64,000 nucleotides of DNA from Synechococcus sp. UW140 (GCF_900474295.1 NZ_UCOB01000006.1:39881-103880); one strand, 5' to 3'; positions 1-10,730 are shown, counted from the first letter of the stretch. Notes: generated from the letters alone by a model not told the origin. Program-made: numbers and translations.

Positions 1-265
1 GGCGACCCACCACTTGAGGACCTTGCACGGACAAGATGCGGGCCTCAATCCCGAATTCTTTGAAAGCGTTTTCGAGCTCCTGAATTAACGCTTTCTCAAC
101 CTGAGCCTCGGAATCAACAACTTTGCCGATCAGGCGCTCTCCGAGCTTGCCGATGCGTTGGCGCATCACCTCGCGGGCATTGGTGACCTCGATGATCAGC
201 ACGGGAACGTCCGGGTTGGCAGCAACCTTATCGGCAGTACTCCTCCAAGATCTCTTCGAGATCAT
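1..265 (-). CDS. Conserved hypothetical protein, C-terminus cut by window edge
   Basis: A minus-strand frame runs off the left edge with about 88 residues visible. A hydrophobic strand (VLIIEVTN) is followed by a long charged helix containing GKLGERLIGKVVDSEAQ, then IEARILSVQGPQVVGR at the edge. I do not recognise the family. The ATG at 265 would overlap the upstream DUF3181 gene by 38 nt; a GTG at 202 would start just before the hydrophobic strand and would leave a 25 nt gap. The close spacing suggests co-transcription with the two genes upstream. The composition looks like a genuine soluble protein. Confidence 0.6.
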   Translation of the reverse strand, partial: MISKRSWRSTADKVAANPDVPVLIIEVTNAREVMRQRIGKLGERLIGKVVDSEAQVEKALIQELENAFKEFGIEARILSVQGPQVVGR

Positions 266-518
266 GAAGCTGTACAGCAGGAATCAGACGGGCCAGTGGG
301 AGTTTGGTGCTGCCTCCACCCATGGGAACCTGCAGGGCTTCGAGCGCTTGGCGGGCAGCAATTCCGGCTCCTTGATCCAGCCGGGCGCTGCATTCGATCG
401 CTAGAGCCTCCGCTAGGCCAGCATCGCCGAGATAGAGATGCCATCCGGCGACTTGCAGGTAAAGACGATCGCTGAGCGCTGTGGTCAGATCGCGTAGGGC
501 AGCAGCGTCGAGGCTCAT
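228..518 (-). CDS. DUF3181 family protein
   Basis: A 96-residue soluble protein of the short cyanobacterial DUF3181 family, whose function is unknown. The N-terminal half (LTTALSDRLYLQVAGWHLYLGD) reads as amphipathic helix, and the C-terminus is acidic (LHDLEEILEEYC). The start is supported by a 4-nt ATGA overlap with the stop of the membrane-protein gene just upstream, and the stop lies inside the start region of the next gene. This makes a compact three-gene minus-strand operon. The family assignment is from recall of similar cyanobacterial sequences. Confidence 0.75.
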   Translation of the reverse strand: MSLDAAALRDLTTALSDRLYLQVAGWHLYLGDAGLAEALAIECSARLDQGAGIAARQALEALQVPMGGGSTKLPLARLIPAVQLHDLEEILEEYCR

Positions 519-799
519 GGCTGATCGCGTTGTTGAGGATTCGTGGAGGTGGTGCTCACTGGTTCAGTTCGGCGGGGTCGTTGGGCAATCACGGTGATCA
601 GTTGCACCATCAACAGCGTGAACCAGAGCTCTGTGAACCAAGCAAGATGCTCCCAAGGGTGCCGCATGCCCTGCACGAACCAGAGCCCGCTATTGATGGC
701 GGCAAAGACGCCAGCGTGCAGGGTGAGATTCACAATCCGGCTGAAGTGCCGGTAAATCGGATCCTCCGGATTGGCCGGGCCGTACCAGCGGATAGGCAT
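515..799 (-). CDS. Small conserved membrane protein with two predicted TM helices
   Basis: From the ATG at 799 the product is 94 residues and begins MPIRWYGPANPEDPIYRHFS. Two hydrophobic segments follow (about residues 20-40 and 52-72, the latter ELWFTLLMVQLITVIAQR), then a polar Thr/Pro/Gln-rich tail. The frame stays open upstream to 883, but those residues look like leader DNA, so the inner start is preferred. It overlaps the DUF3181 start by 4 nt, which suggests translational coupling. I do not recognise a named family. Confidence 0.65.
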   Translation of the reverse strand: MPIRWYGPANPEDPIYRHFSRIVNLTLHAGVFAAINSGLWFVQGMRHPWEHLAWFTELWFTLLMVQLITVIAQRPRRTEPVSTTSTNPQQRDQP

Positions 800-927
800 G
801 GAGCAGCGCCTGTGCAATGCATTGATTGTGGCGCTCGCTTCGAGCACGTGGGAGCTCCGCTGATGCGACAGGGCCGCAGACATGGTTGACGTCGGGTGCC
901 TCGATGAGCTCAGATAGTCGGGCCCAA

Positions 928-1001
928 GCGCTTGTAGCTCAGCGGATTAGAGCATCTGACTACGGATCAGAGGGTCGGGAGTTCGAATCTCTCCAGGCGC
1001 G
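928..1001 (+). tRNA. tRNA-Arg (anticodon ACG)
   Basis: A complete 74-nt cloverleaf. The acceptor arms GCGCTTG and CAGGCGC pair with one G-U, the D-stem contains TAGCTCAG, and the anticodon stem TCTGA/TCAGA closes the loop CTACGGA with anticodon ACG. The T-loop is GTTCGAATC and the discriminator is G1001. CCA is not encoded. ACG reads CGN arginine codons after deamination to inosine. A hairpin terminator follows 8 nt downstream, so this is a single-gene transcript. Confidence 0.95.
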
Positions 1002-1009
1002 CTTGAAAG

Positions 1010-1034
1010 CTGTCCGCAAGGGCAGTTTTTTTTT
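1010..1034 (+). terminator. Rho-independent terminator of tRNA-Arg
   Basis: CTGTCC and GGGCAG form a 6-bp stem (one T-G pair) around a GCAA tetraloop, immediately followed by nine T residues. It sits 8 nt after the tRNA. Confidence 0.85.
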
Positions 1035-1090
1035 GCAATCAATGCGTTGGAAGTCATTTCCTACGATTCATCAACAGCAGGCCTCCTCCG

Positions 1091-2383
1091 ATGTCAGACA
1101 GCGCTTCCGCTCCGATCAATGCCGCTCTGGTGGATGCCGATCCCGCGATCGCTGCCCTGATTGATCAGGAGCAGAACCGTCAGGAAACGCACCTGGAGCT
1201 GATCGCCTCCGAGAACTTTGCCTCTCGTGCCGTGATGCAGGCCCAGGGCTCGGTTCTCACTAACAAATATGCCGAAGGCCTTCCCCACAAGCGTTACTAC
1301 GGCGGCTGTGAGCACGTGGATGCCATCGAGGAGCTGGCGATCGAGCGGGCCAAGCAGCTCTTCGGTGCCGCCTGGGCCAACGTTCAGCCTCATAGCGGTG
1401 CCCAGGCCAACTTCGCCGTCTTTCTGGCGCTGCTGAAGCCTGGCGACACGATCATGGGTATGGACCTCAGCCATGGCGGGCACCTCACCCACGGATCGCC
1501 CGTGAACGTGAGCGGTAAGTGGTTCAACGTGGTGCAGTACGGAGTTGATCAAGCAACCCAGCGCCTGGACATGGAGCGGGTCCGGCAACTTGCGCTTGAG
1601 CACAAACCGAAGCTGATCGTTTGCGGCTATTCCGCCTACCCACGCACGATCGATTTCCCTGCCTTCCGAGCCATCGCCGATGAAGTGGGTGCCTTCTTAC
1701 TGGCTGATATGGCCCACATCGCCGGGCTCGTGGCTGCAGGAGTGCATCCCAGTCCTTTGCCTCACTGTGATGTGGTGACAACCACCACCCACAAAACCTT
1801 GCGGGGGCCTCGCGGTGGCTTGATCCTCTGTCGCGATGCTGACTTTGCCAAGCGTTTCGACAAGGCCGTCTTCCCTGGGACCCAGGGTGGTCCGCTTGAG
1901 CACGTGATCGCGGCCAAGGCTGTGGCTTTTGGCGAGGCCTTACAGGCCGACTTCAAGGTCTACAGCCGTCAGGTCGTGGCGAATGCCCAGGCTCTCGCTG
2001 AGCGCATTCAGGCTCGCGGCATCGATGTGGTCAGCGATGGCACCGATAACCATCTTGTGCTGCTTGATCTGCGCAGCATTGGTATGACGGGCAAGGTGGC
2101 CGATCTGCTGGTGAGTGATGTGAATATCACCGCCAACAAGAACACCGTGCCGTTTGATCCTGAGTCTCCCTTCGTCACCAGTGGTCTGCGTCTCGGAACC
2201 GCAGCCCTCACCACCCGAGGATTTGATGCTGAAGCCTTCGCTGAGGTGGCTGATGTGATTGCAGACCGTCTGCTCAACCCCGAAGACGATGCTGTGCAAA
2301 ATCGTTGCCGTGAGCGGGTCCTCGACCTTTGCAGGCGCTTCCCGCTGTATCTCAATCCTTCGCCTGTGCCGGCGCTTGCCTGA
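1091..2383 (+). CDS. glyA: Serine hydroxymethyltransferase
   Basis: A 430-residue PLP enzyme that interconverts serine plus tetrahydrofolate and glycine plus 5,10-methylene-tetrahydrofolate. It supplies one-carbon units for purine, thymidylate and methionine synthesis and, in cyanobacteria, may serve photorespiratory glycine metabolism. Family signatures are clear: [10 protein letters not shown] near residue 38, [15 protein letters not shown] near 58, and the cofactor-lysine motif [14 protein letters not shown] with Lys at about residue 235. Length is typical. The ATG at 1091 gives the expected N-terminus. It stands alone downstream of tRNA-Arg, with 90 nt before the next gene. Confidence 0.97.
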   Translation: MSDSASAPINAALVDADPAIAALIDQEQNRQETHLELIASENFASRAVMQAQGSVLTNKYAEGLPHKRYYGGCEHVDAIEELAIERAKQLFGAAWANVQPHSGAQANFAVFLALLKPGDTIMGMDLSHGGHLTHGSPVNVSGKWFNVVQYGVDQATQRLDMERVRQLALEHKPKLIVCGYSAYPRTIDFPAFRAIADEVGAFLLADMAHIAGLVAAGVHPSPLPHCDVVTTTTHKTLRGPRGGLILCRDADFAKRFDKAVFPGTQGGPLEHVIAAKAVAFGEALQADFKVYSRQVVANAQALAERIQARGIDVVSDGTDNHLVLLDLRSIGMTGKVADLLVSDVNITANKNTVPFDPESPFVTSGLRLGTAALTTRGFDAEAFAEVADVIADRLLNPEDDAVQNRCRERVLDLCRRFPLYLNPSPVPALA

Positions 2384-2473
2384 CTGTCCTAGCGGTGGCT
2401 GGAACGATGTGGCTGGCTTGCCTAGATTGGAACCCTCTCATCCGATCTGGGTGATCCGCCTCCGGAGTCTTCT

Positions 2474-3619
2474 GTGATCCTCGCGAGCAGCCCTCTCGCC
2501 GTGGCCGTGATCACGCTCATGATTGCGGCAGGGATGACGACGTTGGTCGTTCCCTTGGTGCGACGCCTGGGTCTGCAACTGGGGCTGATTGATCAACCCG
2601 ATCCGCGTAAACAGCACTCCACCCCGATGGTGCGCCTGGGGGGTGTGGGCATGGTCTTTGGCTTCTGCGCTGCGTTGGCCGTTATCTGGGCCATTGGCGG
2701 GTTTGGCCTGCTAGCACCCGATCGCGACCAATTGATTTGGACGACGCTGGCTGGATCTCTCTGCTTTTTCTTCATCGGGCTGGCCGATGATTTGTTCGCT
2801 CTTTCCCCCTGGCCGCGCCTCGCAGGCCAGATCACCGTGGCCATGGTGGTGTGGTCCCAGGGGGTGCGCATCGGTGCGATTGACCTCCCCTGGCTGAGTG
2901 GGTCTGCCTCGGTCATCGTTTTGCCCGAACTGCTCAGCCTCGCTGCAACGGTGATCTGGCTGGTGGGAATTACCAATGCAATCAACTGGCTGGATGGCCT
3001 TGATGGTCTTGCTGCCGGAGTGGCCGGTATTGCAGCGGTTGGTCTGCTTTCGGTGAGTTTCTCGCTTAACCAGGCTGCAGCTGGCTTGCTGGCGGCGGCC
3101 CTGGCGGGATGCTGCTTCGGTTTCTTGCGCCACAACTTCAATCCAGCCCGCATCTTTATGGGCGATGGTGGCTCCTATTTCCTCGGCTTCACGCTGGCTG
3201 CCGTCAGCATCGTTGGCCCAGCCAAAGGGCTCACCACCGTCAGTCTTTTGCTGCCATTGCTGATCCTCTCTCTGCCCCTAGCGGATATGTCTGCCGTGAT
3301 CATGGGGCGGCTGAGTGATGGCCATTCCCCCTTTTATCCCGATCGGCGCCACCTGCATCACCGCTTGTTACGTGCGGGGTTCAGTCATCGACGCACGGTT
3401 TTGCTCATCTACGTCTTCACGCAATGGTTGGCGGCTCTTGCGATGGTGGTGGCCAACGTTGAGCTCCGCTTTCTCTGGTTGGCTTTAGCGACGGCGATTT
3501 TGGTGGCCACCGTCGTGGTGATGCGTCGTCGTCAGATGGAAGAAACGGCTCGGAAGGCTGCACGCAGACGAGCTCATGCAGACAAGAACCTCGCAGCCTG
3601 TCATCACAACCATGGCTGA
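2474..3619 (+). CDS. WecA/TagO/MraY-family undecaprenyl-phosphate sugar-1-phosphate transferase
   Basis: A 381-residue polytopic membrane protein of glycosyltransferase family 4 with about ten or eleven hydrophobic helices. Visible signatures are [18 protein letters not shown] near residue 39, the aspartate pair in [27 protein letters not shown] with catalytic Asp residues, and [12 protein letters not shown]. It should move a sugar phosphate (probably GlcNAc-1-P) from UDP-sugar onto a polyprenyl phosphate, starting a cell-surface polysaccharide. The start is a GTG at 2474. The HIHH-like loop of WecA appears as [10 protein letters not shown]. The 3' end overlaps cinA by 8 nt. Exact sugar specificity cannot be told. 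Confidence 0.88.
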   Translation: MILASSPLAVAVITLMIAAGMTTLVVPLVRRLGLQLGLIDQPDPRKQHSTPMVRLGGVGMVFGFCAALAVIWAIGGFGLLAPDRDQLIWTTLAGSLCFFFIGLADDLFALSPWPRLAGQITVAMVVWSQGVRIGAIDLPWLSGSASVIVLPELLSLAATVIWLVGITNAINWLDGLDGLAAGVAGIAAVGLLSVSFSLNQAAAGLLAAALAGCCFGFLRHNFNPARIFMGDGGSYFLGFTLAAVSIVGPAKGLTTVSLLLPLLILSLPLADMSAVIMGRLSDGHSPFYPDRRHLHHRLLRAGFSHRRTVLLIYVFTQWLAALAMVVANVELRFLWLALATAILVATVVVMRRRQMEETARKAARRRAHADKNLAACHHNHG

Positions 3620-4916
3620 GGGTGCGGCTGATGCCGCAACGCGTCAGGGTGTCGAGCTGCTCTGCGTTGGCACTGAGTTGCTGTTGGGGAACATTCTCAA
3701 TGGCAATGCCCGTTGGCTTGGCGAGCAGCTGGCTGGTCTGGGTCTGCCGCACTATCGCCAGTCCGTGCTGGGGGATAACCGCGACAGGGTGATTGCCTTC
3801 GTGCGCGAAGCGGCAACGCGCTCCAGGGTGCTGATTACCACCGGTGGTCTGGGACCGACACCCGACGATCTCACCACTGAGGCGATTGCCTCCGCGTTTG
3901 AGGTGCCGCTCGAGGAGCGTCCGGAGGTGTGGGCTGACATCACCGCCAAGGCTCGCAGTCGTGGTCGTGAACCGTCCCTCAGTACACGCCGTCAGGCTCT
4001 CCTCCCAAGGGGTGCCACGGTGTTGCCCAACCCCACTGGCACTGCACCAGGGATGATCTGGTCACCTCAGGAGCAGTTCACCCTGCTCACGTTTCCTGGG
4101 GTGCCGAGTGAAATGCGGGCCATGTGGACTGCCACCGCAGTTCCCTGGTTGGAGCAGGCTGGACTGGCTCAGGGGGTCTTCACCAGTCGCCTTCTGCATT
4201 TCTGGGGGATTGGTGAATCCAGCCTGGCTGAACAGATCGATGATTTGCTCGCAGGCACCAATCCCACCGTTGCGCCCTATGCCGGTGGCGGGGAGGTGAT
4301 GCTGAGACTCACCGCCTGCGCGGACAACCCTGAAGCAGGACGAAGGCTTCTAGAGCCGTTGGAGGTGGAGCTACGTCGGCGCACCGGTGATCACTGTTTT
4401 GGGGTTGATGCCGACAGCCTCGCGTCAGTGGTCCTCCAATTGCTGCGCCAGCGAGGACAGACCGTTGCGGTGGCGGAGTCCTGCAGCGGCGGCGGTCTGG
4501 GGGCAGCACTGACAGCAGTCCCGGGCTCTTCCGAGGTTGTGCTCGGGGGGGTGATCGCCTATGCCAATGCGGTCAAGCAGTCGCTGTTGCGCGTTCCAGC
4601 AGAGCTGTTGACTCGCCATGGCGCCGTCAGTGACCCTGTGGCAGCGGCGATGGCTGAAGGAGTACGCCGCTGTACTGGGGCTGATTGGGGCCTAGGAATT
4701 ACTGGGATTGCCGGCCCTGGTGGGGGCAGCGATGACAAGCCTGTGGGGTTGGTGCATATTGCTGTGGCTGGTCCGGATGGCTGTATCAGCAGTTCTTGCC
4801 GTTTTGGAGAGACGCGAGGTCGCGACTGGGTTCGTCGTCTCAGTGTTGGCGAAGCGCTTGATCGTCTGCGGCTGCGTCTCTTAATGCACTCTCCATCAGG
4901 CTGCGGCTTAGGGTGA
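3612..4916 (+). CDS. cinA: CinA family nicotinamide-nucleotide amidohydrolase / competence-damage protein
   Basis: About 434 residues with two domains. An N-terminal MoCF/COG1058 domain ([20 protein letters not shown], then [18 protein letters not shown]) is followed by a C-terminal CinA amidohydrolase domain ([46 protein letters not shown]). The family deamidates nicotinamide mononucleotide for NAD recycling and may hydrolyse ADP-ribose. The start at 3612 gives an 8-nt overlap with the preceding gene. An ATG at 3576 adds 12 residues but overlaps the upstream gene by 44 nt, so it is less favoured. Confidence 0.93.
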   Translation: MAEGAADAATRQGVELLCVGTELLLGNILNGNARWLGEQLAGLGLPHYRQSVLGDNRDRVIAFVREAATRSRVLITTGGLGPTPDDLTTEAIASAFEVPLEERPEVWADITAKARSRGREPSLSTRRQALLPRGATVLPNPTGTAPGMIWSPQEQFTLLTFPGVPSEMRAMWTATAVPWLEQAGLAQGVFTSRLLHFWGIGESSLAEQIDDLLAGTNPTVAPYAGGGEVMLRLTACADNPEAGRRLLEPLEVELRRRTGDHCFGVDADSLASVVLQLLRQRGQTVAVAESCSGGGLGAALTAVPGSSEVVLGGVIAYANAVKQSLLRVPAELLTRHGAVSDPVAAAMAEGVRRCTGADWGLGITGIAGPGGGSDDKPVGLVHIAVAGPDGCISSSCRFGETRGRDWVRRLSVGEALDRLRLRLLMHSPSGCGLG

Positions 4917-4937
4917 ACGGCTGATCACTTGGCCGGA

Positions 4938-6353
4938 ATGAGCAGCGGCACGCTTTACGACAAGGTCTGGGATCTGCACAGCGTTGCGGATCTCCCCGGT
5001 GGACCCACCCAGCTGCTGATCGGATTGCACCTAATCCATGAGGTCACCAGCCCCCAGGCGTTTGCGGCTCTGGAGGACAAGGGCCTTCCCGTGCGGTGTC
5101 CGGACCGCACCGTGGCCACGGTGGATCACATTGTGCCGACCACGAGCCAGGCAAGGCCGTTCGCCGATTCCCTGGCGGAAGAGATGCTCAGCACCCTGGA
5201 GCGCAACTGCGCTCGCCATGGCATCACTCTGTATGGGCTTGGCAGCGGCCGCCAAGGGATTGTGCATGTGATTGCCCCGGAACTGGGCCTCACCCAGCCT
5301 GGGATGACGGTCGCCTGCGGTGACTCGCATACATCCACCCATGGCGCCTTCGGTGCTATCGCCTTCGGGATTGGCACCAGTCAGGTGCGTGATGTTTTGG
5401 CCAGCCAGAGCTTGGCGATGAACAAGCTCAAGGTGCGCCGTCTTTGGTTCGAGAACAGGCTCAGCCCTGGGGTTTTTGCCAAGGATCTGATCTTGCATGT
5501 GATTCGCACTCTCGGCGTCAAGGCTGGGGTGGGCCATGCGTATGAGTTCGCAGGGCCTGCGATCGAGGCTCTGTCGATGGAAGAGCGCATGACCCTCTGC
5601 AATATGGCCATCGAGGGTGGCGCCCGATGCGGGTACGTCAGCCCTGATCAAGTCACCTTCGACTACCTCGCTGGTCGGCCGGAGGCACCTGAGGGTGAAG
5701 CTTGGGATCGGGCAGTGCAGTGGTGGCGCTCTTTGGCTTCCGATGCTGATGCCCGCTTTGATGATGAGGTGCGGTTTGATGCCGCAGCGATCGCTCCGAT
5801 CGTGACTTGGGGTATCACGCCAGGCCAGGGCATCGGTGTGGATGAGACGGTGCCCACCACCGAGCAAATGGATCCAGCCGATCGGCCGATTGCCGAGGAG
5901 GCCTACCGCTATATGGATCTGGCCCCGGGTTCTGCGATCGCTGGAGTACCCGTGGATGTCTGTTTTATTGGCAGTTGCACCAATGGCCGCTTAAGTGATC
6001 TCCAGGCCGCTGCCGATGTGGCTCGTGGTCGCCAAGTGGCTGACGGCATCAAGGCCTTTGTGGTGCCGGGCTCGGAACAGGTGGCCCGTGCGGCGGAAGC
6101 TGAGGGGCTCGATCAGGTGTTTCGCGCCGCCGGATTTGATTGGCGGGAGCCGGGATGTTCGATGTGCCTGGCCATGAATCCCGATCGGCTGGAAGGTCGT
6201 CAGATCAGTGCCAGTTCCAGTAACCGCAACTTCAAAGGACGACAAGGATCAGCCACTGGCCGCACCCTGCTGATGAGCCCGGCCATGGTTGCGGCAGCAG
6301 CTATCCATGGTGCGGTCACCGACGTGCGCAACCTTGCTCCCGCCGAGGGCTGA
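4938..6353 (+). CDS. leuC: 3-isopropylmalate dehydratase large subunit
   Basis: A 471-residue aconitase-family subunit that isomerises 2-isopropylmalate to 3-isopropylmalate in leucine synthesis, as a complex with LeuD. The Fe-S cluster cysteines are visible in [15 protein letters not shown] and [27 protein letters not shown] and [13 protein letters not shown] are also standard. The ATG at 4938 begins [12 protein letters not shown], as in close relatives; a TTG at 4929 would add three residues. leuD follows 56 nt downstream. Confidence 0.97.
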   Translation: MSSGTLYDKVWDLHSVADLPGGPTQLLIGLHLIHEVTSPQAFAALEDKGLPVRCPDRTVATVDHIVPTTSQARPFADSLAEEMLSTLERNCARHGITLYGLGSGRQGIVHVIAPELGLTQPGMTVACGDSHTSTHGAFGAIAFGIGTSQVRDVLASQSLAMNKLKVRRLWFENRLSPGVFAKDLILHVIRTLGVKAGVGHAYEFAGPAIEALSMEERMTLCNMAIEGGARCGYVSPDQVTFDYLAGRPEAPEGEAWDRAVQWWRSLASDADARFDDEVRFDAAAIAPIVTWGITPGQGIGVDETVPTTEQMDPADRPIAEEAYRYMDLAPGSAIAGVPVDVCFIGSCTNGRLSDLQAAADVARGRQVADGIKAFVVPGSEQVARAAEAEGLDQVFRAAGFDWREPGCSMCLAMNPDRLEGRQISASSSNRNFKGRQGSATGRTLLMSPAMVAAAAIHGAVTDVRNLAPAEG

Positions 6354-6409
6354 ATGCATCCGCGCTGCATGTCTGTTGTTCGTTTCTTCGTTGTTTTTCC
6401 ACGTCAGCC

Positions 6410-7027
6410 ATGACCCAGTCCGGCCCTTTCCCCCAGGGAACGATCACCAGCGTCAATGGACGGGCCTTTGCCCTGCGTGGCGATGACATCGATACCGATC
6501 GGATCATTCCGGCCCGTTTTCTCAAATGCGTCAGTTTTGATGCCCTTGGCTCCCAGGCCTTCGCTGATGATCGTCAGGAGCTGGCTGGTGACCATCCCTT
6601 TGATCAGGCAGCGCATGTCGGAGCATCGATCCTTGTGGTGAATGGAAATTTCGGTTGCGGTTCGAGCCGGGAGCATGCTCCTCAGGCCTTGATGCGCTGG
6701 GGTATTCGTGCACTCGTGGGTGTGAGCTTTGCTGAGATCTTCCACGGCAACTGCCTGGCTCTTGGCATCCCTTGCGCCACGGCGAGCTCGGATCAGATCA
6801 AGCAGCTGCAGGCAGCAGTTTCAGCGGATGCCACTGCATCTTGGAGCCTGGATCTGCAGGCCTGTCAGTTCCGCAGTGAAGCGGCTGGAGAGTGGGGTGT
6901 TGGATTTGAGTCTGGAGCGCTCGAGATGTTGCTGAGCGGTCGCTGGGATGCCACCTCTCAGTTGGTGGCCCGCGATGCTGAGCTGAAGCAGACCATGGCT
7001 GCACTCCCCTATCTGAACGGCTTTTAA
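6410..7027 (+). CDS. leuD: 3-isopropylmalate dehydratase small subunit
   Basis: A 205-residue partner of LeuC. It carries the swivel-domain signatures DDIDTDRIIPARFL near residue 24 and NFGCGSSREHAPQAL near residue 83, followed by GVSFAEIFHGNCLALGIP. Length and order leuC-leuD are normal. It is probably co-transcribed with leuC and acts in the cytosol in leucine biosynthesis. Confidence 0.97.
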   Translation: MTQSGPFPQGTITSVNGRAFALRGDDIDTDRIIPARFLKCVSFDALGSQAFADDRQELAGDHPFDQAAHVGASILVVNGNFGCGSSREHAPQALMRWGIRALVGVSFAEIFHGNCLALGIPCATASSDQIKQLQAAVSADATASWSLDLQACQFRSEAAGEWGVGFESGALEMLLSGRWDATSQLVARDAELKQTMAALPYLNGF

Positions 7028-7087
7028 GTCGCCTGGGCTGCGGACACTTGCCTCAGTGTCTATGAATGAAGAAGAGGCATCCGGCTG

Positions 7088-7555
7088 ATGGGCTTTCCGC
7101 TGTTCCCCACCTGTTATTCCCTGACTGGGTTGCTCGCTTTGAGTCTTGGCACGGTTGCCACCTTGCGGGCGGCGGAGCCGATTCCGATCCAGGTCGATCC
7201 GGTGGTGCGTCTTCAGTCCACAGGGGACTGTCGTGGGTGTGATCTGCGAGGGGTGGATTTGGGCGGTGCCCATTTGATTGGAGTGGATCTTCGTGATGCC
7301 GATCTGCGTGGTGCCCGCCTTGAAGGTGCCAATCTCGAGGGAGCGGACCTCAGTGGGGCTCGTCTGGATGGTGCCAATCTGCAAAGGGCCGTGCTCAGCA
7401 ATGCTGAACTCACTGGAGCGGATCTGCGTCGCGCTGATCTGCGGGAGGCGGTGGTGATCAATGCCTATGCCCCTGGGGTGAAAACCGATGGCATGCAGTA
7501 CGCCGGCTCGGACCTTACCGGTAGCCACTTGATTTATGGCGGTGGACCTGATTGA
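7088..7555 (+). CDS. Secreted pentapeptide-repeat protein
   Basis: A 155-residue protein with an N-terminal signal-like segment ([20 protein letters not shown], cleavage likely after RAA at about residue 30). After it come about a dozen tandem A(D/N)LxG pentapeptides from residue 48 on (for example [20 protein letters not shown]), which fold as a right-handed quadrilateral beta helix. The C-terminus is non-repetitive. Such proteins are abundant in cyanobacterial periplasm and thylakoid lumen; their roles are mostly unknown. It ends 22 nt from the convergent DUF3769 gene. Confidence 0.85.
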   Translation: MGFPLFPTCYSLTGLLALSLGTVATLRAAEPIPIQVDPVVRLQSTGDCRGCDLRGVDLGGAHLIGVDLRDADLRGARLEGANLEGADLSGARLDGANLQRAVLSNAELTGADLRRADLREAVVINAYAPGVKTDGMQYAGSDLTGSHLIYGGGPD

Positions 7556-7577
7556 GCGGCTGAGAATGCAGCCTTGA

Positions 7578-10500
7578 TCAGAACAGGCCGTTGTCGGTGT
7601 TGTTCAAGTTGGTCGGCGTGTAGGGAATAAATGGCACCCCGGTTCCGGTGAAGTTGAAGTCATGGAGGCGGAATCGGAAGCCGCCGATCCCTTCATAAGG
7701 GTTGTAGTAGAAACCGAAGTCGTAGGAACGTCGCTGCCAGCGCAGCTCAAGGTTGGAGTTGATCACGTTGCCGTAGTACGCCGAATTCGGGTTGACGTTC
7801 AGTGCCAGACCGGCGTTGATGATCAAGGGACCGGCCAGTTGCTGGGTGACACCCATGCCAATCGTGCCGAGGTCAACCGCCTGATCGAAATCAAACGGAC
7901 TGGACCCCTGTTTGAGGGTGCCGCCACCGATTAGCGACACCTGGGTGTAATCCAGGAACGGTTTACTGAAGGTCCCAAGGGTCAGGGTGGGGCCACCACT
8001 TAGAGAGACGGTGTTCTGTTGGGTGCCGTTGCCGTAGGCCGCTAGCAGGGTGTTGACATTGCTGTTGAGCGTGATGCCAGGGACGATGGCGACTGGCGAA
8101 TAGCGATAGGCGGCTTCAGGGGTGAGCGCTGCAGGTTGACCTCGCCAGAGCGGATAGCTGCTGTTGAGGGAGGCGTAGATATTGGCGCGCCACAGATCAG
8201 CAAGGTTTTCGCTCTCGAACGTTTCGGCCTGATAGTTGCCAACGCCCATGCGCCAGAGGAACGTGTTGGTGAGTTGGCCCCAGTTCCAGTCTCCTTTCTG
8301 TTCAGCGAATCCGCCAAAGGCTGAATACACGTCGGTTTGGCCAAGGGATCCATTCCATGTGCGGTAGCGGTAAGCCCCAAACATGCGTGTCTTTAAGTTG
8401 CCAACCACAGGCAGGTTGAAGCGGTTTTTCAGTTCTCCCCAATAGCGGCTTGCATTCGCGAAGTTGGCGGGGTTCAAGCTGCTGATGTCTGCGTTCAAGG
8501 ATGTTTGCCATCCCCACAGCTGACCTGAGAGCTCGGCTTCAAGGCCAAAGGCATCACCTGCTGTGATCGCTTGCTCAACTTTGCCGCTGTCGACTGCACT
8601 GTCAGGAGCCACATAGCTGTCGGTCTGACCATCGATGGCCCGCTGCACCAGAAGCTGCGGTTGCAGATCCAACTGGTAGTCACTGCTGAGTTTGATCGGC
8701 TTGAGGTTGCGGCCGATGAAGAAGCCATCGCGGTCATCGTTGTCAATCCCCAGGACCCAGCGGTTATCCACTTCTTCTTGCTTCTGGATGCGTTGGGTGC
8801 GGCTGACGTTGATGGGTAGCCGCTCTTCAACGATCAGCCTGTTCCGGCGCGCCTTGATCAGGATGTCGCCGTTGGTCTCCTGTGTGGCGACCACGTCTTC
8901 GGCGTCAATGCGGGTCTGGGCAGGGGTGTAGGGATCGTTGGTGAAGCCCATGCGGTCAGCGGTCCAGCCTTCCGGTGTGAGGCGGATCTTGCTGGCTTGG
9001 ATCCGCCAGCGGCTGATTTCACCTGTCACCAGCTGCGTGCGTCCGAGCTGTTTGAGTTGGGTGGGTTTCATGCCGCCGTAATCGTTTTCTTCCTCGATGG
9101 TTTGCTCGCGGGTCTCCTGCTTCCTCTGGCCTCCGCCGGGGATACCGAGACGCCGTTCGATCGTGAGGGATTGTTGGATCTGAATGCTGCTGATCCGTTG
9201 GTCAATTGCGGCAATGGCCCTGGCACGAAGAGCTTCTTGCTCCGATGGCGAGAGGCTGGAGTATCGGGTCTGTGCGATGGGCTCCGGCTGGCTGGAGGAG
9301 TGTCCTGCAGTGACCCGCGTACCCGAACCATCCAGTGTGATGGCCTCGAGCTCCTGGTTGAGGTTTTGAGAGGGCCTGCGGTTTGCGCGGTCTGGGTCGG
9401 GACAACCCAGTGGTGGTGGCACCTCGCTTTGTACTGCAGCAGAGCGATCTCGCCCCCAGCGGTAACGCGCACCGATGAGGTAGGCATTGCTGCCTTCTCG
9501 CACACCGCTGTAGGTGCCGAATGCGCCTGATCGGTGGTGAATGCGTCCTACCAGTGAGAGCTGTTTCGAGACTGCGGCCTCGAGCTCAATGCCGAGATAG
9601 TTGAGCAGCTCCGCGTAGTTTTCGCGGTAGGTGCGTTCATAGTTACTGGCTGCTGTGAAGTAACTGACGCCTTCCACCACTCCGAAGCTCAGCCAAGGCT
9701 GGAGCCAAAGTCGGGCCCCAATGCCGAGAATGCCTTCACCGAACTGTTGTCCAGGCGTGTCTGCGTAGGGAACCGCCTGATTAAATTCGCCGCCTGGCTG
9801 TTGATAGGCCTGGTGGCCGAAGAGATTGCCCTCGAGTTCGATCGCTAGGGGGCCGGCTTTCCAGATTCGTTTCTGCAGGGTCACACCGAGCAGATATTCC
9901 GGACGCATGCGTCCATTGAAGAGAAAGGTGTCGCCAAAGTTGGAGTCGATGCTTTGGCCACCCCAGGCTGTGGCCGCCCAGGGATGGGGATGCCATTGCG
10001 GAATCGGGGGGAGAACAGGTGGGCAGGCCATGCCCAGATGGGTTGCAGATTCGGCATGCACCGGCCCTGGAACGACCCAGTCACCAGAGCCAGGAAGCTC
10101 CTGCGTCCAGAACTCACCAGTGTCCCCTTGCGGGCTGATCCGTTCAGCGGTCCTGCCGGACAGCTCGATCTGCAACGCCGTTGGAAATCCCAGCCCCGAG
10201 CTCTCCAACACTGGCAGTGGTCGGATGGAACGAACGGCAGCAGCTTCTCCCGATGGGCTCGTGGGATTGAGGTCGATTGCGGCGCTGTCCAGATCGAGAA
10301 CGCCATAGACGTCCTCAAGGATGCCTTCGTTCTGAATCAGGCTGAAGCGAAGCGTGCTGGCCTGGAAATATTGAGCTCCCCTGCGGTAGCGCACACTGCC
10401 TTGTGCGGCGAAGGTACTGAAATTTGAATCGAATTCAATCCTGTCAGCCTGAAGCAGCCCACCATTGATTTGGGCACTGACGTTGCCCTCGGCCACAAAC

Positions 10501-10730
10501 AGGTCACGTTCGCCGTCGAACCTCTGCTGATCTGCTCGCAGCTGAATCTCAAGGGGCGGCGTCTTCGACGCTGTTGATTGACTGACTTGGCCAGTGCTTG
10601 ATGGCCTGCGAATGTCTTCGCTTTGGGCAAGAGCCTTCTCTCCGCTCGTGAGTGCCAAAGCCGCAGACAGCCCAAGTGACCCGATCGCAATCAGTTGATG
10701 GCGGTGGGGCTTGGCGAATCGACCTGGCAA
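7578..10730 (-). CDS. DUF3769 / LptD-like outer-membrane protein
   Basis: A 1050-residue exported protein. The N-terminus has a signal peptide (LIAIGSLGLSAALALTSGEK, AQS junction near residue 36). Residues about 60-160 resemble an OstA/LptA jelly-roll (RADQQRFDGERDLFVAEGNV, ALQADRIEFDS-like strands). A second OstA-like segment lies mid-protein (TPEGWTADRMGFTNDP, TRIDAEDV), and the last 400 residues alternate like a beta barrel ending FRLHDFNFTGTG. This is the cyanobacterial DUF3769 family, considered the LptD counterpart for lipopolysaccharide insertion. The low-complexity Pro/Gln stretch around residues 440-520 separates the halves. Confidence 0.85.
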   Translation of the reverse strand: MPGRFAKPHRHQLIAIGSLGLSAALALTSGEKALAQSEDIRRPSSTGQVSQSTASKTPPLEIQLRADQQRFDGERDLFVAEGNVSAQINGGLLQADRIEFDSNFSTFAAQGSVRYRRGAQYFQASTLRFSLIQNEGILEDVYGVLDLDSAAIDLNPTSPSGEAAAVRSIRPLPVLESSGLGFPTALQIELSGRTAERISPQGDTGEFWTQELPGSGDWVVPGPVHAESATHLGMACPPVLPPIPQWHPHPWAATAWGGQSIDSNFGDTFLFNGRMRPEYLLGVTLQKRIWKAGPLAIELEGNLFGHQAYQQPGGEFNQAVPYADTPGQQFGEGILGIGARLWLQPWLSFGVVEGVSYFTAASNYERTYRENYAELLNYLGIELEAAVSKQLSLVGRIHHRSGAFGTYSGVREGSNAYLIGARYRWGRDRSAAVQSEVPPPLGCPDPDRANRRPSQNLNQELEAITLDGSGTRVTAGHSSSQPEPIAQTRYSSLSPSEQEALRARAIAAIDQRISSIQIQQSLTIERRLGIPGGGQRKQETREQTIEEENDYGGMKPTQLKQLGRTQLVTGEISRWRIQASKIRLTPEGWTADRMGFTNDPYTPAQTRIDAEDVVATQETNGDILIKARRNRLIVEERLPINVSRTQRIQKQEEVDNRWVLGIDNDDRDGFFIGRNLKPIKLSSDYQLDLQPQLLVQRAIDGQTDSYVAPDSAVDSGKVEQAITAGDAFGLEAELSGQLWGWQTSLNADISSLNPANFANASRYWGELKNRFNLPVVGNLKTRMFGAYRYRTWNGSLGQTDVYSAFGGFAEQKGDWNWGQLTNTFLWRMGVGNYQAETFESENLADLWRANIYASLNSSYPLWRGQPAALTPEAAYRYSPVAIVPGITLNSNVNTLLAAYGNGTQQNTVSLSGGPTLTLGTFSKPFLDYTQVSLIGGGTLKQGSSPFDFDQAVDLGTIGMGVTQQLAGPLIINAGLALNVNPNSAYYGNVINSNLELRWQRRSYDFGFYYNPYEGIGGFRFRLHDFNFTGTGVPFIPYTPTNLNNTDNGLF

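Noticed and set aside
5031..5867. 278-codon open minus frame
   Set aside because: It is antisense to the clearly coding leuC, and its translation has no family pattern.
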